Shown: positions 18,175 to 27,511, counted from the stretch's first letter. The stretch is DNA of 64,000 nt from Lacrimispora sphenoides JCM 1415 (GCF_900105615.1 NZ_LT630003.1:1612001-1676000), one strand, 5' to 3'. The notes: a model not told the origin generated them from the sequence alone. Numbers and translations: made by a program.

Positions 18175-18873
18175 ATGGGAAATGGATCAAATAAAAAGTT
18201 TACTGACCACATCGGATTTCACATGCTTTTGGCTGCAATAGGCGGATTAATGGATGCGTATTCTTATGTTGACAGAGGCAATGTATTTGCCACCGGCCAG
18301 ACAGGGAATTTCGTACTGGCTGCAATTCGTTTCCTATCAAAGGACTATAAAGGCATGGGGCGGGCATTTGTGCCCATCGGAGCGTTCTGGCTGGGGGTTT
18401 TTCTCGCAAGACATATTTATTATAAAATTTATAATGAAAAACACACCCATTGGATATCGGGTATTTTATTTCTGGAAATTGCCGTATTGTTTTTGGTCGG
18501 ATTCATTCCTCACACCCTGCCGCACCTGTTTGCCAATACGGCGGTGTCATTTGCCGCTGCGGTGCAATTTTGTACCTTCCGAAACTTTGGAGGGAATGCC
18601 GCTTATGCGCCGGTTTTTTGTACGGGAAATATGCGTTCCTGTGCGGAAATGTATTACGAAGGTTTTGTCAGAAAGGACAGAGTATGCCGGATAAGAGCAT
18701 ATCATTACTCGGGAATCCTGTTGGCCTTTTTCACCGGAGCCCTTACAGGGGGCTGGCTATCCTTCCGGTTGGGAGAAAAGGCGATTTGGATGGCTTGTGT
18801 GCTGCTATTGGTATCCTGGATAACCGTTGGTATAGAAAAGAAAGGACAAAAAGCTGGCCAGCCTCTGCTTTAG
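18175..18873 (+). CDS. DUF1275 (YoaK-type) membrane protein
   Basis: 232-residue protein of the YoaK/DUF1275 family, small integral membrane proteins of unknown function with about six transmembrane segments. Family features: GLMDAYSYVDRGNVFATGQTGNF at the N terminus, AAVQFCTFRNFGGNAAYAPVFCTGNMRS in the middle, and GALTGGWLSFRLGEKAIWMACVLLL near the C terminus. It has its own promoter and an AAGGAGA ribosome binding site. Probably monocistronic. Confidence 0.88.
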   Translation: MGNGSNKKFTDHIGFHMLLAAIGGLMDAYSYVDRGNVFATGQTGNFVLAAIRFLSKDYKGMGRAFVPIGAFWLGVFLARHIYYKIYNEKHTHWISGILFLEIAVLFLVGFIPHTLPHLFANTAVSFAAAVQFCTFRNFGGNAAYAPVFCTGNMRSCAEMYYEGFVRKDRVCRIRAYHYSGILLAFFTGALTGGWLSFRLGEKAIWMACVLLLVSWITVGIEKKGQKAGQPLL

Positions 18874-18907
18874 TAAATTAGGGATTTCGGAAACGGATAC
18901 CGGGACA

Positions 18908-18953
18908 TTTAACTCATCAAGTAGCGAGTTGGATTGCGAATATCCGAAAGACT
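18908..18953. repeat. 46-base dispersed repeat, copy 2
   Basis: Second copy of the element at 8944-8989, with the same orientation and the identical core GGATTGCGAATATCCGA. It follows the stop codon of the DUF1275 gene by about 35 bp. The rest of the 330-bp spacer before the next gene carries only a promoter. Confidence 0.6.
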
Positions 18954-19035
18954 AATAATAAGCCCCATGGATCGCTGCCTTTTTCTGTGTTCTATGGGTT
19001 TTTCCATGTCCGGATTCCCATAGGTAATTTTTGAG

Positions 19036-19064
19036 TTGATTAATCCCCGAAAATATCCTATAAT
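19036..19064 (+). promoter_or_regulatory. Sigma-A type promoter for the radical SAM operon
   Basis: TTGATT (19036-19041), 17-base spacer, TATAAT (19059-19064). The leader of about 135 bases contains a TGCAGTTTTATG / CATAAACTGCA inverted pair (near 19111 and 19175) that may fold. Confidence 0.6.
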
Positions 19065-19206
19065 TATGCAAAGTATCATTAAGAATGGTTCGTTGGAGAA
19101 AATAAAGCGGCTGCAGTTTTATGCGATCGCTGGTTTTCATTGACAGCTTTATAACAGATAGCTACTAATAAGCTTCATAAACTGCAAATAATAAAAAGGA
19201 ATGACC

Positions 19207-21072
19207 ATGAGAAAACTAGCATTAAGCGATGAGATTTTATTGAGAATTGAAAAACCGGCCCGCTATATCGGCGGCGAAGTAAATATGGTAAAAAAAGACC
19301 TGTCTGCTGTGGACATCCGTTTTGCCATGTGTTTCCCGGATGTTTATGAGATTGGGATGTCCCACTTGGGAATGCAGATTTTATATGATATGTTTAACCG
19401 TAGAGAGGATATTTACTGCGAGCGTATTTTTTCCCCCTGGACGGATTTAGACCAGATCATGAGGGAGCAGCATATTCCTCTTTTTGCTTTGGAATCCCAG
19501 GATCCTATTAAGGAATTCGATTTTATTGGAATCACCCTTCAATATGAAATGTGCTATACAAACATCCTCCAGGTTCTTGATTTGGGGCAAATTCCCCTTC
19601 ACTGGGAGGACCGGGCAGAGGAGGATCCTATTATCATCGGCGGAGGCCCGTGTGCCTACAATCCTGAGCCCTTGGCGGAATTCTTTGACATGTTTTATAT
19701 CGGCGAAGGAGAAACCGTTTATTTTGAACTTATGGACCGTTATAAGGAAAATAAGAAGAAGGGAGGAAGCCGCCGGGAATTTCTGGAGATGGCTTCAGAG
19801 ATTGATGGTATCTATGTACCGGCTTTTTATGATGTATCCTATCATGAGGATGGCACTATAGAGAGCATGAAGCCCAACAATCCCCACGCAAAGGAAAAGG
19901 TAACGAAGCAGCTGGTCGTCACTATGGATGAGGCTTATTACATTGAAAAGCCGGTAGTTCCTTTTATTAAGGTGACTCAGGACCGGGTGGTCTTAGAGGT
20001 CATGAGAGGCTGCATCAGGGGCTGCCGTTTCTGTCAGGCCGGTAATGTTTACCGTCCACTAAGGGAACACAGTCTGGAATATTTAAAGGATTACGCCAGC
20101 AAGCTCTTAAAGAGCACCGGACATGAAGAAATTTCCCTTAGCTCTTTAAGCTCCAGTGATTACACCCATTTAGAGGGAATTGTGAATTTCCTGATTGATG
20201 AATTTAAGGACAAGGGAGTCAATATTTCCCTGCCTTCCCTTCGTATTGACGCTTTTTCCCTTGATGTCATGAGCAAGGTCCAGGATATCAGAAAGAGCAG
20301 TTTAACCTTTGCTCCTGAGGCTGGTTCCCAAAGGCTTCGTGACGTAATTAACAAAGGACTGTCAGAAGAGATCATCTTAAAAGGAGCAGGAGAAGCCTTT
20401 CAGGGCGGCTGGAACCGGGTAAAGCTTTACTTTATGCTGGGACTTCCAACAGAAACCGTAGAGGATATGGAAGGAATTGCAGAACTGTCGGAAAAGGTGG
20501 CGGAAGTCTACTATGATATTCCAAAGGATCAGAGAAACGGAAAGGTCCAGGTAGTAGCAAGTTCTTCCTTCTTTGTTCCAAAGCCATTTACTCCATTCCA
20601 GTGGGCGAGAATGTGCACAAAAGAAGAATTTTTAGAAAGAGCTTATATCGTTAAAGATAAATTTAAGAAGATGCTGAATCAAAAGAGCTTAAAATATAAT
20701 TATCATGAAGCTGACTTGACGGTTCTGGAAGGTGTTTTGGCACGTGGGGACAGAAAAATCTCTTCCCTGATTGAAGAAGTTTATAAAAACGGTGCCTTGT
20801 ATGATTCCTGGTCCGAACATTTTAAAAATGATATCTGGATGAAAGCTTTTGAGACCTGCGGCCTGGATGCGGATTTCTATACGGTCAGGGAAAGGGATTT
20901 AGAGGAAGTGTTCCCCTGGGACTTTATTGATGCAGGCGTATCAAAAGAATTTTTAAAGAGAGAATGGCAGAATGCCATCGATGCGAAAGTTACCCCCAAC
21001 TGTAGGGAGAGATGTTCCGGCTGTGGGGCTATGAATTTCGAGGGAGGAGTCTGCTATGAAACTGAGAATTAA
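19207..21072 (+). CDS. TIGR03960 family radical SAM protein (B12-binding type)
   Basis: 621-residue iron-sulfur enzyme. The N-terminal half has the cobalamin-binding-like fold (CFPDVYEIGMSHLGMQILYD, GGGPCAYNPEPLAEFFD). The radical SAM cluster motif CIRGCRFCQAG lies near residue 265, followed by SLSSSDYTHL and the RIDAFS region. The last residues hold CRERCSGCG. The family is typically found beside the DUF2344 protein and RNase G, as here, suggesting a role in RNA or ribosome modification, but its reaction is not established. The start is set at 19207 because the SD AAAGGA touches the upstream ATG at 19201. Confidence 0.9.
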   Translation: MRKLALSDEILLRIEKPARYIGGEVNMVKKDLSAVDIRFAMCFPDVYEIGMSHLGMQILYDMFNRREDIYCERIFSPWTDLDQIMREQHIPLFALESQDPIKEFDFIGITLQYEMCYTNILQVLDLGQIPLHWEDRAEEDPIIIGGGPCAYNPEPLAEFFDMFYIGEGETVYFELMDRYKENKKKGGSRREFLEMASEIDGIYVPAFYDVSYHEDGTIESMKPNNPHAKEKVTKQLVVTMDEAYYIEKPVVPFIKVTQDRVVLEVMRGCIRGCRFCQAGNVYRPLREHSLEYLKDYASKLLKSTGHEEISLSSLSSSDYTHLEGIVNFLIDEFKDKGVNISLPSLRIDAFSLDVMSKVQDIRKSSLTFAPEAGSQRLRDVINKGLSEEIILKGAGEAFQGGWNRVKLYFMLGLPTETVEDMEGIAELSEKVAEVYYDIPKDQRNGKVQVVASSSFFVPKPFTPFQWARMCTKEEFLERAYIVKDKFKKMLNQKSLKYNYHEADLTVLEGVLARGDRKISSLIEEVYKNGALYDSWSEHFKNDIWMKAFETCGLDADFYTVRERDLEEVFPWDFIDAGVSKEFLKREWQNAIDAKVTPNCRERCSGCGAMNFEGGVCYETEN

Positions 21073-21766
21073 ATTTTCCAAGCAAGGTCCGGTCAAATTC
21101 GTAGGTCATCTGGATGTGATGCGTTATTTTCAGAAGGCTATGAGAAGGGCTGGGATTGATATCAAATACAGTGAAGGCTTCAGCCCGCATCAGATCATGT
21201 CTTTTGCAGCACCTTTAGGAGTGGGGCTTACCAGCAATGGAGAATACATGGATATTGAAGTGAATTCCATGGAGGATTGCAAAACCATGGTGAGCCAGTT
21301 AAATGAAGTAATGGCAGAGGGAATCCAGATCATGGAATGCCATATCCTTGAAGAACGGGCGAAAAATGCCATGTCTCTTGTTGCTGCCGCAGACTATACG
21401 CTGACGTTCCGGGACGGAAAGCAGCCAAACGATTTGGTTGCATTTCTAAACGGCCTTTCGGATTTTATGGGACAGGATCATATCTTTATTACCAAAAAAA
21501 CGAAAAAGGGCGAAAGAGAAATAGATTTAAAAGCTTTTATCTATGAACTCTCGGTTCATGGAGAGACGATCTTCATGAAGATATCTGCCGGAAGCGCAGA
21601 TAATATAAAGCCAGAGCTGGTGATGGAGGCTTATTATCAGTGGCTTGGACAGACCTGTCCGGAGTTTGCCTTCCAGATTCAGAGAGAAGAGGTTTACGGC
21701 AATAAGGTTGACGAAGAACATAGAATGCTTGTGCCTTTGGGGCATATAGGAGAATCCCTTGAATAA
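21056..21766 (+). CDS. TIGR03936 family protein (DUF2344)
   Basis: 236-residue protein of the DUF2344 family, function unknown, often fused to or adjacent to the radical SAM protein upstream. N-terminal hallmarks are RIKFSKQGPVKFVGHLDVMRYFQKAMRRA, followed by YSEGFSPHQIMSFAAPLGVGLTSNGEY. It overlaps the radical SAM gene by 17 bp and the RNase G gene by 8 bp, so the three are translationally coupled. Confidence 0.9.
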   Translation: MKLRIKFSKQGPVKFVGHLDVMRYFQKAMRRAGIDIKYSEGFSPHQIMSFAAPLGVGLTSNGEYMDIEVNSMEDCKTMVSQLNEVMAEGIQIMECHILEERAKNAMSLVAAADYTLTFRDGKQPNDLVAFLNGLSDFMGQDHIFITKKTKKGEREIDLKAFIYELSVHGETIFMKISAGSADNIKPELVMEAYYQWLGQTCPEFAFQIQREEVYGNKVDEEHRMLVPLGHIGESLE

Positions 21767-22961
21767 GTTAATCATAACAAGATGGAACGGCTCGGTCATC
21801 ACCCTTCTCCAGTCGGGAAAAGAGACGGTTCAGGTCAACATCGAACCGGAGGAAAACCAGTCTGTTTTGGGTAATATCTATATAGGAAAAGTAAATCATA
21901 TTGTTAAAAATATCAATGCGGCTTTTGTAGATATTGGAGGGGGACAGATGGGATATTTAAGTCTGTCTGACGCCAATATCCTCTTTGTGGACCAGCGGAC
22001 TTATAATGGAAAGCTTCGTCAGGGCGATGAAATCATCGTCCAGGTAGAACGGGACGCGGTGAAGACAAAGGCTCCGGTTCTCACTGGAAATTTAAATGTT
22101 ACCGGCCGGTATTTTGTACTGACCTCCGGAAAGAAACAGATTGGATTTTCAACCAAGATCACGGATCAGGCATGGAAACAGGAGATGAAGTCCTATCTGG
22201 AATCCAGGAAGGATGAAGACTTTGGTATGATTGTCCGCACCAATGCCTATAAGGTTCCAAAAGAGGAACTGGAGTCGGAACTGATCCAGTTAATGGATTC
22301 TTTTAAAGAGATGCTGGACAATGCAAAGCACAGAACCTGCTACAGCCTTCTTTACAGTTCAGCCCCTTCCTACCTGACCGGCTTAAGAGACAGTCTTAAA
22401 TCTTCCCTGGAAGCAGTCATTACCGATGAACCAGATATATACGATGCTATAAAAGATTATCTTACCCAGTGCCAGCCGGAAGATCTGGGGCTTCTTACAT
22501 GGTATGAAGACAATCTGCTTCCTTTAGGAAAGCTTTACCGGATAGAAAAGACTATGGATGAAGCGTTGGGGAAAAGGGTCTGGCTGAAATCAGGGGGTTA
22601 TCTGGTCATTGAACCTACGGAAGCCCTGGTAGTCATTGATGTAAATACAGGTAAATATTCCGGAAAAAAAGAACTTCGGGAAACGATCAAAAAAGTTAAC
22701 TTAGAGGCTGCCGAAGAAATCGGGCATCAGCTTCGGCTTCGAAATTTATCCGGTATCATTATTATTGATTTTATTGATATGGAAGCAGAAGAAGACAGAC
22801 GGATCCTTATGGAACGCCTGGAGGGGATTCTGTCCAAAGATCCGGTTAAAACGACCGTTGTAGAAATGACAAAATTAAATCTGGTGGAAGTGACCAGAAA
22901 AAAAATACGAAAGCCTCTTTATGAGCAGGCATTGCAGATGAAGGAGAAGGTTTCACTATGA
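21759..22961 (+). CDS. rng: Ribonuclease E/G family protein
   Basis: 400-residue endoribonuclease of the RNase G type, lacking the long C-terminal scaffold of RNase E. S1 domain near the N terminus (GNIYIGKVNHIVKNINAAFVDIGGGQMGYLSL). Catalytic Mg ligands appear in ALVVIDVNTGKYSG and GIIIIDFIDMEAEEDR, and the C-terminal end has the family motif VEVTRKKIRKPL. It starts at TTG behind TAGGAGAA and overlaps the previous gene. It overlaps the trkA start by four bases. Confidence 0.92.
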   Translation: MNKLIITRWNGSVITLLQSGKETVQVNIEPEENQSVLGNIYIGKVNHIVKNINAAFVDIGGGQMGYLSLSDANILFVDQRTYNGKLRQGDEIIVQVERDAVKTKAPVLTGNLNVTGRYFVLTSGKKQIGFSTKITDQAWKQEMKSYLESRKDEDFGMIVRTNAYKVPKEELESELIQLMDSFKEMLDNAKHRTCYSLLYSSAPSYLTGLRDSLKSSLEAVITDEPDIYDAIKDYLTQCQPEDLGLLTWYEDNLLPLGKLYRIEKTMDEALGKRVWLKSGGYLVIEPTEALVVIDVNTGKYSGKKELRETIKKVNLEAAEEIGHQLRLRNLSGIIIIDFIDMEAEEDRRILMERLEGILSKDPVKTTVVEMTKLNLVEVTRKKIRKPLYEQALQMKEKVSL

Positions 22962-24313
22962 AAATCATAATCGTGGGTTGCGGTAAGGTAGGTGCAACCC
23001 TGGCAGAACAGCTGAACAATGAGCATCATGATATTATGCTTATTGATAAAAGCGCAGATGTCATTAACTCTATTACGGAAAGAATCGATGTCATGGGCGT
23101 CGTGGGAAATGGGGCAGTTTATAAAGTACAGATGGAGGCTGGGATTCAGGAGACAGATCTTTTAATTGCCACAACTAATTCCGACGAGCTGAATATGCTA
23201 TGCTGCCTGATTGCGAAGAAGGCAGGAGACTGTCATACCATTGCCAGGATCCGTAATCCGGAATATCACTCTGAAATCAACTATATCAGGGAAGAGCTTG
23301 GACTTTCCCTGGCTATTAATCCGGAGATGGCTGCAGCCATGGAAATCGCCAGGCTGCTCCGGTTTCCGTCTGCAATCAAAATTGATACATTTGCCAAGGG
23401 CAGGATTGAAATCTTGAAATTCCTGGTACCTGATCATTCCATCCTCAATAACATGAGGGTGCGGGAGGTCCTGTCAAAGCTTCATTGTAATGTGCTGATC
23501 TGTGCCATTGAGCATGGCAGTGAAGTTATCATCCCAAGCGGAGAATCCGTCATGATGGCAGGAGATAAGATATCGTTTATCGCATCACCTGCGGAAGCCA
23601 ACGAGTTCTTCAAACAGGCAGGGATTGATAACAATACAATTCGGACAGTAATGATGGTTGGCGGCGGAAAGATTACATATTATGTTGCGAAATTGCTGGA
23701 AAGTACAAAGATCAACGTAAAAATTCTGGAGCAGAATATGGAGCGCTGCAATGAACTGAGCGAGCTTCTTCCAAAGGCTATGGTCATTCATGGAGATGCT
23801 TCTAATCAGGAACTGCTGCTTCAGGAAGGAATCGGTCAGATCGATGCCTTCGCTTCTCTTACCGGCTTTGACGAGGAGAACATCATGCTATCTCTTTATG
23901 CAGCAAGCCAGTCCAAGGCAAAACTTATTACAAAAGTAAACCGGATCGCTTTTGAAAATGTCATTGATTCCATGAATTTAGGCAGTGTGATTTATCCCAA
24001 ACTCATCACGAGTGAGACCATTCTCCAATACGTCCGCGCCATGCAGAATTCCATGGGGAGCAATGTGGAGACCCTCTATAAAATTGTGGCGGACCGTGCG
24101 GAAGCTTTGGAATTCCGTGTTGCAAATGAGCCAAGTATCGTAGGGATTCCACTTGAAAAGCTTGAGCTTAAAAATAATCTTCTTGTGGCCTTTATCAACC
24201 GGAAGGGACAGTTTATCAGTCCCCGCGGAAAAGACACACTGGAGGAAGGCGACCGGGTGATCGTAGTCACCACGGTGACCGGGCTTAATGACTTAAAGGA
24301 CATACTAAGGTAG
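22958..24313 (+). CDS. trkA: Trk potassium uptake regulatory subunit TrkA
   Basis: 451-residue cytoplasmic NAD-binding gating subunit of the Trk potassium system. It has two RCK-N/RCK-C halves: the first begins GCGKVGATLAEQL with the acidic LIDKS strand end, the second begins MVGGGKITYYVAKLLE near residue 229. Each half ends in a TrkA-C domain (IPSGESVMMAGDKISFI; SPRGKDTLEEGDRVIVV). It is coupled to the upstream RNase G gene by an ATGA overlap and followed by its membrane partner trkH. Confidence 0.95.
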   Translation: MKIIIVGCGKVGATLAEQLNNEHHDIMLIDKSADVINSITERIDVMGVVGNGAVYKVQMEAGIQETDLLIATTNSDELNMLCCLIAKKAGDCHTIARIRNPEYHSEINYIREELGLSLAINPEMAAAMEIARLLRFPSAIKIDTFAKGRIEILKFLVPDHSILNNMRVREVLSKLHCNVLICAIEHGSEVIIPSGESVMMAGDKISFIASPAEANEFFKQAGIDNNTIRTVMMVGGGKITYYVAKLLESTKINVKILEQNMERCNELSELLPKAMVIHGDASNQELLLQEGIGQIDAFASLTGFDEENIMLSLYAASQSKAKLITKVNRIAFENVIDSMNLGSVIYPKLITSETILQYVRAMQNSMGSNVETLYKIVADRAEALEFRVANEPSIVGIPLEKLELKNNLLVAFINRKGQFISPRGKDTLEEGDRVIVVTTVTGLNDLKDILR

Positions 24314-24329
24314 AAAAGGCGAAAAGGCT

Positions 24330-25772
24330 ATGAATAAAAAAGTTATCATCTATCTGATGGGCTGGATTTTAAATATTGAGGCAGTTTTTATGTTGCTGCC
24401 TTGCGTCACTGCATTGATCTATAAAGAAACCAGCGGTTATTGGTTTCTGGCAGTTATGGCAGTCTGCGGAGGCATTGGAATTATTTTAACACGCAAAAAG
24501 CCTGAAAACATGGTTTTCTTTGCAAAAGAAGGCTTTGTTTCCGTTGCACTAAGCTGGATTGTTTTAAGTTTTTTTGGGGCAATGCCCTTTTATTTAAGTG
24601 GGGAGATCCCCAGATTTGAAGATGCCATGTTTGAAGTGATTTCCGGCTTTACGACTACCGGATCCAGTATTTTGACGGATGTGGAATCTCTTTCCCAATG
24701 CATGATCATGTGGAGGAGCTTTACCCACTGGATTGGAGGTATGGGAGTTCTGGTATTTATTCTATCCCTCCTGCCTCTTTCTGGCGGTTATAATATGTAC
24801 ATTATGAAGGCAGAAAGCCCTGGCCCTTCCGTAGGAAAACTGGTGCCAAGGGTGCGGTCGACCGCTAAGATCCTTTATACAATCTATTTGTTTATGACGG
24901 TGCTGCAGATCATTCTTCTGCTGATAGGAGGTATGCCGCTGTTTGATTCCCTGGCAATCAGCTTCGGAACAGCCGGTACCGGTGGATTTGGAATCAAAAA
25001 CAGCAGTATGGCTTTTTATGATAGTTACTATCTGCAGGGAGTTGTTACCGTATTTATGATTTTATTCGGTATAAACTTTAATGTGTATCACCTGCTTTTA
25101 ACCCGCCATCCCAAAGAAGCCTTCCGCTGTGAGGAAGCCAGGGCATATCTTGGAATCATTGCGGCGTCTGTTTTATTTATTACCTTTAATATCCGCGGCA
25201 GCTTTGGAAGCCTGTTTTCCGCTTTTCATCATGCGGCCTTTCAGGTGGCCTCGATTATTACCACAACGGGCTATTCCACCGTTGACTTTGATTTATGGCC
25301 GGAATTTTCAAAGGGGATCCTGGTTGCACTCATGTTTATCGGTGCATGTGCAGGAAGTACGGGCGGAGGTTTTAAGGTATCAAGAGTCGTTATCCTTTTA
25401 AAGGCTGTAAAAAAAGAACTGGGATCCTTGATCCATCCCAGAAGCGTAAAGGTATTAAAGCTGGATGGAAAGCCCATTGAACATAACGTACTCCGGTCCA
25501 TCAATACATTTTTATGCGCTTACATCGTGATTTTTACGTTCTCCGTTCTGATTGTCAGTCTGGATAACTTTGATTTTGCTACTAATTTCACTGCTGTTGC
25601 TGCAACCTTTAATAACATTGGACCAGGACTTGCAGGAGCCGGTCCGCTCCAGAACTTCTCTAAATTTTCTGCTTTGTCTAAATATGTCATGATGTTTGAC
25701 ATGCTTGCGGGACGTTTGGAGGTATTCCCATTGCTATTGATTTTTGCACCTTCTACATGGAAAAACAGTTAA
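24330..25772 (+). CDS. trkH: Trk potassium uptake membrane subunit TrkH
   Basis: 480-residue potassium-translocating membrane protein. Its four pore-loop filters can be seen as SGFTTTGSSIL, FGTAGTGGFGIKN, TTTGYSTVDF and a fourth near FNNIGPGLAGAGP. The C-terminal GRLEVFPLLLIF helix is typical. Sixteen bp separate it from trkA. A stem-loop terminator lies immediately downstream. Confidence 0.95.
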   Translation: MNKKVIIYLMGWILNIEAVFMLLPCVTALIYKETSGYWFLAVMAVCGGIGIILTRKKPENMVFFAKEGFVSVALSWIVLSFFGAMPFYLSGEIPRFEDAMFEVISGFTTTGSSILTDVESLSQCMIMWRSFTHWIGGMGVLVFILSLLPLSGGYNMYIMKAESPGPSVGKLVPRVRSTAKILYTIYLFMTVLQIILLLIGGMPLFDSLAISFGTAGTGGFGIKNSSMAFYDSYYLQGVVTVFMILFGINFNVYHLLLTRHPKEAFRCEEARAYLGIIAASVLFITFNIRGSFGSLFSAFHHAAFQVASIITTTGYSTVDFDLWPEFSKGILVALMFIGACAGSTGGGFKVSRVVILLKAVKKELGSLIHPRSVKVLKLDGKPIEHNVLRSINTFLCAYIVIFTFSVLIVSLDNFDFATNFTAVAATFNNIGPGLAGAGPLQNFSKFSALSKYVMMFDMLAGRLEVFPLLLIFAPSTWKNS

Positions 25773-25815
25773 GAAAAGAAAAGGCCGCAGCTATTTTAAG
25801 CTCTGCGGCCTTGCT
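25773..25815. terminator. Bidirectional terminator between trkH and a small membrane protein gene
   Basis: AAGGCCGCAG (25781-25790) and CTGCGGCCTT (25803-25812) form a 10-bp stem. The T-rich tail is on the minus strand (complement of AAGAAAAGAAAA), so it terminates the minus-strand gene best, and probably trkH as well. Confidence 0.75.
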
Positions 25816-25837
25816 GCGTGGAGAGGGTAATGAAATA

Positions 25838-26023
25838 CTACAGGATTCCCTTTGTGCCTTTTTCCGGAAGACTTTCATTTCTGTTTCCGTTATGATTGCC
25901 GCAATAGACTCCTTTCTTTATTGGTGCGAATAAAAAGCCAAGGACGCAGCCAAACAGAAATGCTGACACGATTGAAAGCCGTTTTTCAGGTAAACTCCAT
26001 TCTCTGTTAAAAAAGTTTCTCAT
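25838..26023 (-). CDS. Small single-span membrane protein
   Basis: 61-residue protein with a charged N terminus (MRNFFNREWSLPEKRL), one hydrophobic span (SIVSAFLFGCVLGFLFAP) and a polar Asn/Lys-rich tail. The span ending in FAP recalls YtxH-type envelope proteins, but the match is too short to name. The start is set by AAAGGAG nine or so bases upstream of ATG 26023. It ends against the shared terminator. Confidence 0.6.
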   Translation of the reverse strand: MRNFFNREWSLPEKRLSIVSAFLFGCVLGFLFAPIKKGVYCGNHNGNRNESLPEKGTKGIL

Positions 26024-26262
26024 AGTCTGAACTCCTTTCGTTTGCTTATGAAAAATGTTAAGCGCCATAAACCGAACGCTCCTTATACTGATAGCATGTT
26101 TATGACAGAAGCTGGTAAATATGTGATTATTTATGCCCAACTGTTTCTATTCGTATCCCCTTGTTTTATCTGATGGCTTCTATTATACTGGACACCAGAA
26201 ACAAATATGAGGAAAAGCCTTGCTGCAGGCGGAAAAACTGATTATTTTTTATTTAAAAGATA

Positions 26263-26291
26263 TTGACAGAACAGTTTGGGAATGATATATT
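26263..26291 (+). promoter_or_regulatory. Sigma-A type promoter of the rplU operon
   Basis: Consensus TTGACA (26263-26268), 17-base spacer, TATATT (26286-26291). Confidence 0.8.
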
Positions 26292-26297
26292 AATAAA

Positions 26298-26376
26298 GTA
26301 TGCCGCACAATGAGGTTAAAAAGTTTCCATTTATTTGGAACACCGCAGTTGGCGAGTAATGATAATAGGAGGTGCC
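26298..26376 (+). promoter_or_regulatory. Candidate L21 leader (autoregulatory 5' UTR)
   Basis: The 80-base leader between the promoter and rplU matches the position and size of the known Firmicutes L21 leader, an RNA structure thought to bind L21. I see possible pairing of TTTCCA with TGGAA (26325-26340) but cannot confirm the consensus by eye. Confidence 0.4.
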
Positions 26377-26378
26377 AT

Positions 26379-26687
26379 ATGTACGCGATTATTGCAACAG
26401 GTGGAAAGCAGTACAAAGTAGCGGAAGGCGATATCATTAAAGTGGAAAAACTTGGTGTTGACGCTGGCGAAGCTGTCACATTTGACCAAGTACTTGTTGT
26501 AAACAATGGTGAATTAGCAGTTGGTTGCCCAACCGTAGCAGGTGCTACCGTAACAGGTACAGTTGTGAAGGAAGGCAAGGCTAAGAAGGTTATTGTTTAC
26601 AAGTATAAGAGAAAATCCGGATACCATAAGAAAAATGGTCACAGACAGTCTTATACTCAGGTTAAGATCGAAAAGATCAATGCTTAA
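26379..26687 (+). CDS. rplU: Large ribosomal subunit protein bL21
   Basis: 102-residue L21, an early-assembly 23S rRNA-binding protein. Begins [18 protein letters not shown] and ends in the basic [24 protein letters not shown] stretch that is the family signature. The start at 26379 follows AGGAGGTG. First gene of the conserved rplU-prp-rpmA cluster. Confidence 0.98.
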   Translation: MYAIIATGGKQYKVAEGDIIKVEKLGVDAGEAVTFDQVLVVNNGELAVGCPTVAGATVTGTVVKEGKAKKVIVYKYKRKSGYHKKNGHRQSYTQVKIEKINA

Positions 26688-26689
26688 TT

Positions 26690-27028
26690 ATGATAAGAGT
26701 AACCGTATTGGTTGATTCAGAACAGCATTATGCTGGAATCCAGATGTTAGGACATGCCGGTTTATCTGATGATCATCAGGAAGGACAGGAACTAGTCTGT
26801 GCTGCAGTGTCGGCACTTACATTTAATATGACTAACAGCGTGGAACAGTTTACTGAAGATTCCTTTGAAGTGGATCAGGAAGAGAAGTCAGGTGCTTTTC
26901 ATTTCCGTTTTACATCAAGTATCAGTTCAGGATCACAACTCCTAATGAATTCTTTGGTATTGGGTTTACAAGATATTGAAGAAGAATATGGAGAACCATA
27001 TATTAAAATCCGATTTAAGGAGGTGTAA
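26690..27028 (+). CDS. prp: Ribosomal-processing cysteine protease Prp
   Basis: 112-residue protease (YsxB family) that removes the N-terminal extension of L27 in Firmicutes. Catalytic His is in GHAG (about residue 22) and catalytic Cys in LVCAAVSAL (about residue 37). It lies between rplU and rpmA, the normal place, two bases after rplU. The target sequence is present in the L27 encoded next. Confidence 0.95.
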   Translation: MIRVTVLVDSEQHYAGIQMLGHAGLSDDHQEGQELVCAAVSALTFNMTNSVEQFTEDSFEVDQEEKSGAFHFRFTSSISSGSQLLMNSLVLGLQDIEEEYGEPYIKIRFKEV

Positions 27029-27031
27029 GTA

Positions 27032-27322
27032 ATGTTAAGAATGAACCTTCAATTTTTCGCTCATAAAAAGGGTGTTGGTTCTACCAAGAACGGTAGAGAT
27101 TCCGAGGCTAAGAGATTAGGTGCCAAGAGAGCTGACGGTCAGTTCGTGTTAGCAGGCAATATTCTTTATAGACAGCGTGGAACTCACATTCATCCAGGCA
27201 TCAACGTAGGCCGTGGCGGTGATGATACATTATTCGCTTTAGTGGATGGCGTTGTAAGATTTGAGAGAAAAGGCAGAGACAAAAAGCAGGTTTCTGTTTA
27301 TCCAAAAGCAATTAACGAATAA
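27032..27322 (+). CDS. rpmA: Large ribosomal subunit protein bL27
   Basis: 96-residue L27 with the Firmicutes N-terminal extension MLRMNLQFF, cleaved by Prp before AHKKGVGS so that the mature N terminus can reach the peptidyl transferase centre. [17 protein letters not shown] and [23 protein letters not shown] are family signatures. A terminator follows. Confidence 0.98.
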   Translation: MLRMNLQFFAHKKGVGSTKNGRDSEAKRLGAKRADGQFVLAGNILYRQRGTHIHPGINVGRGGDDTLFALVDGVVRFERKGRDKKQVSVYPKAINE

Positions 27323-27328
27323 TTGGAC

Positions 27329-27363
27329 CGGCTTCATACCTTAGACGTATGGAGCCGTTTTTT
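27329..27363 (+). terminator. Rho-independent terminator after rpmA
   Basis: CGGCTTCATAC (27329-27339) pairs with GTATGGAGCCG (27347-27357) with one G-T pair, then six Ts. Confidence 0.85.
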
Positions 27364-27419
27364 AAAATACAGGACCTGCCTGGCTGCCTGTATTCAAAAA
27401 TTCGCTGCTCATGCTCAAT

Positions 27420-27478
27420 TTAGGGTTGAACCCTTTAAGAAAGGGGCTTAACCCTTTAAAGGAAGGGTTAAACCCTAA
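27420..27478. repeat. Palindromic AACCCTT-rich element upstream of obgE
   Basis: TTAGGGTTGAACCCTT (27420-27435) pairs with AAGGGTTAAACCCTAA (27463-27478) over 16 bp with one mismatch. The loop contains further GGGCTTAACCCTTT copies that can pair in register. It ends 33 bp before obgE and could act as a leader structure or be a small palindromic insertion. Confidence 0.6.
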
Positions 27479-27511
27479 TTTTAATCGAAAAGAAAGGTAA
27501 CAGGTGAATGA

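Noticed and set aside
18952..19140. Minus-strand 62-codon frame before the radical SAM gene
   Set aside because: No ribosome binding site, and it covers a likely plus-strand promoter at 19036-19064.
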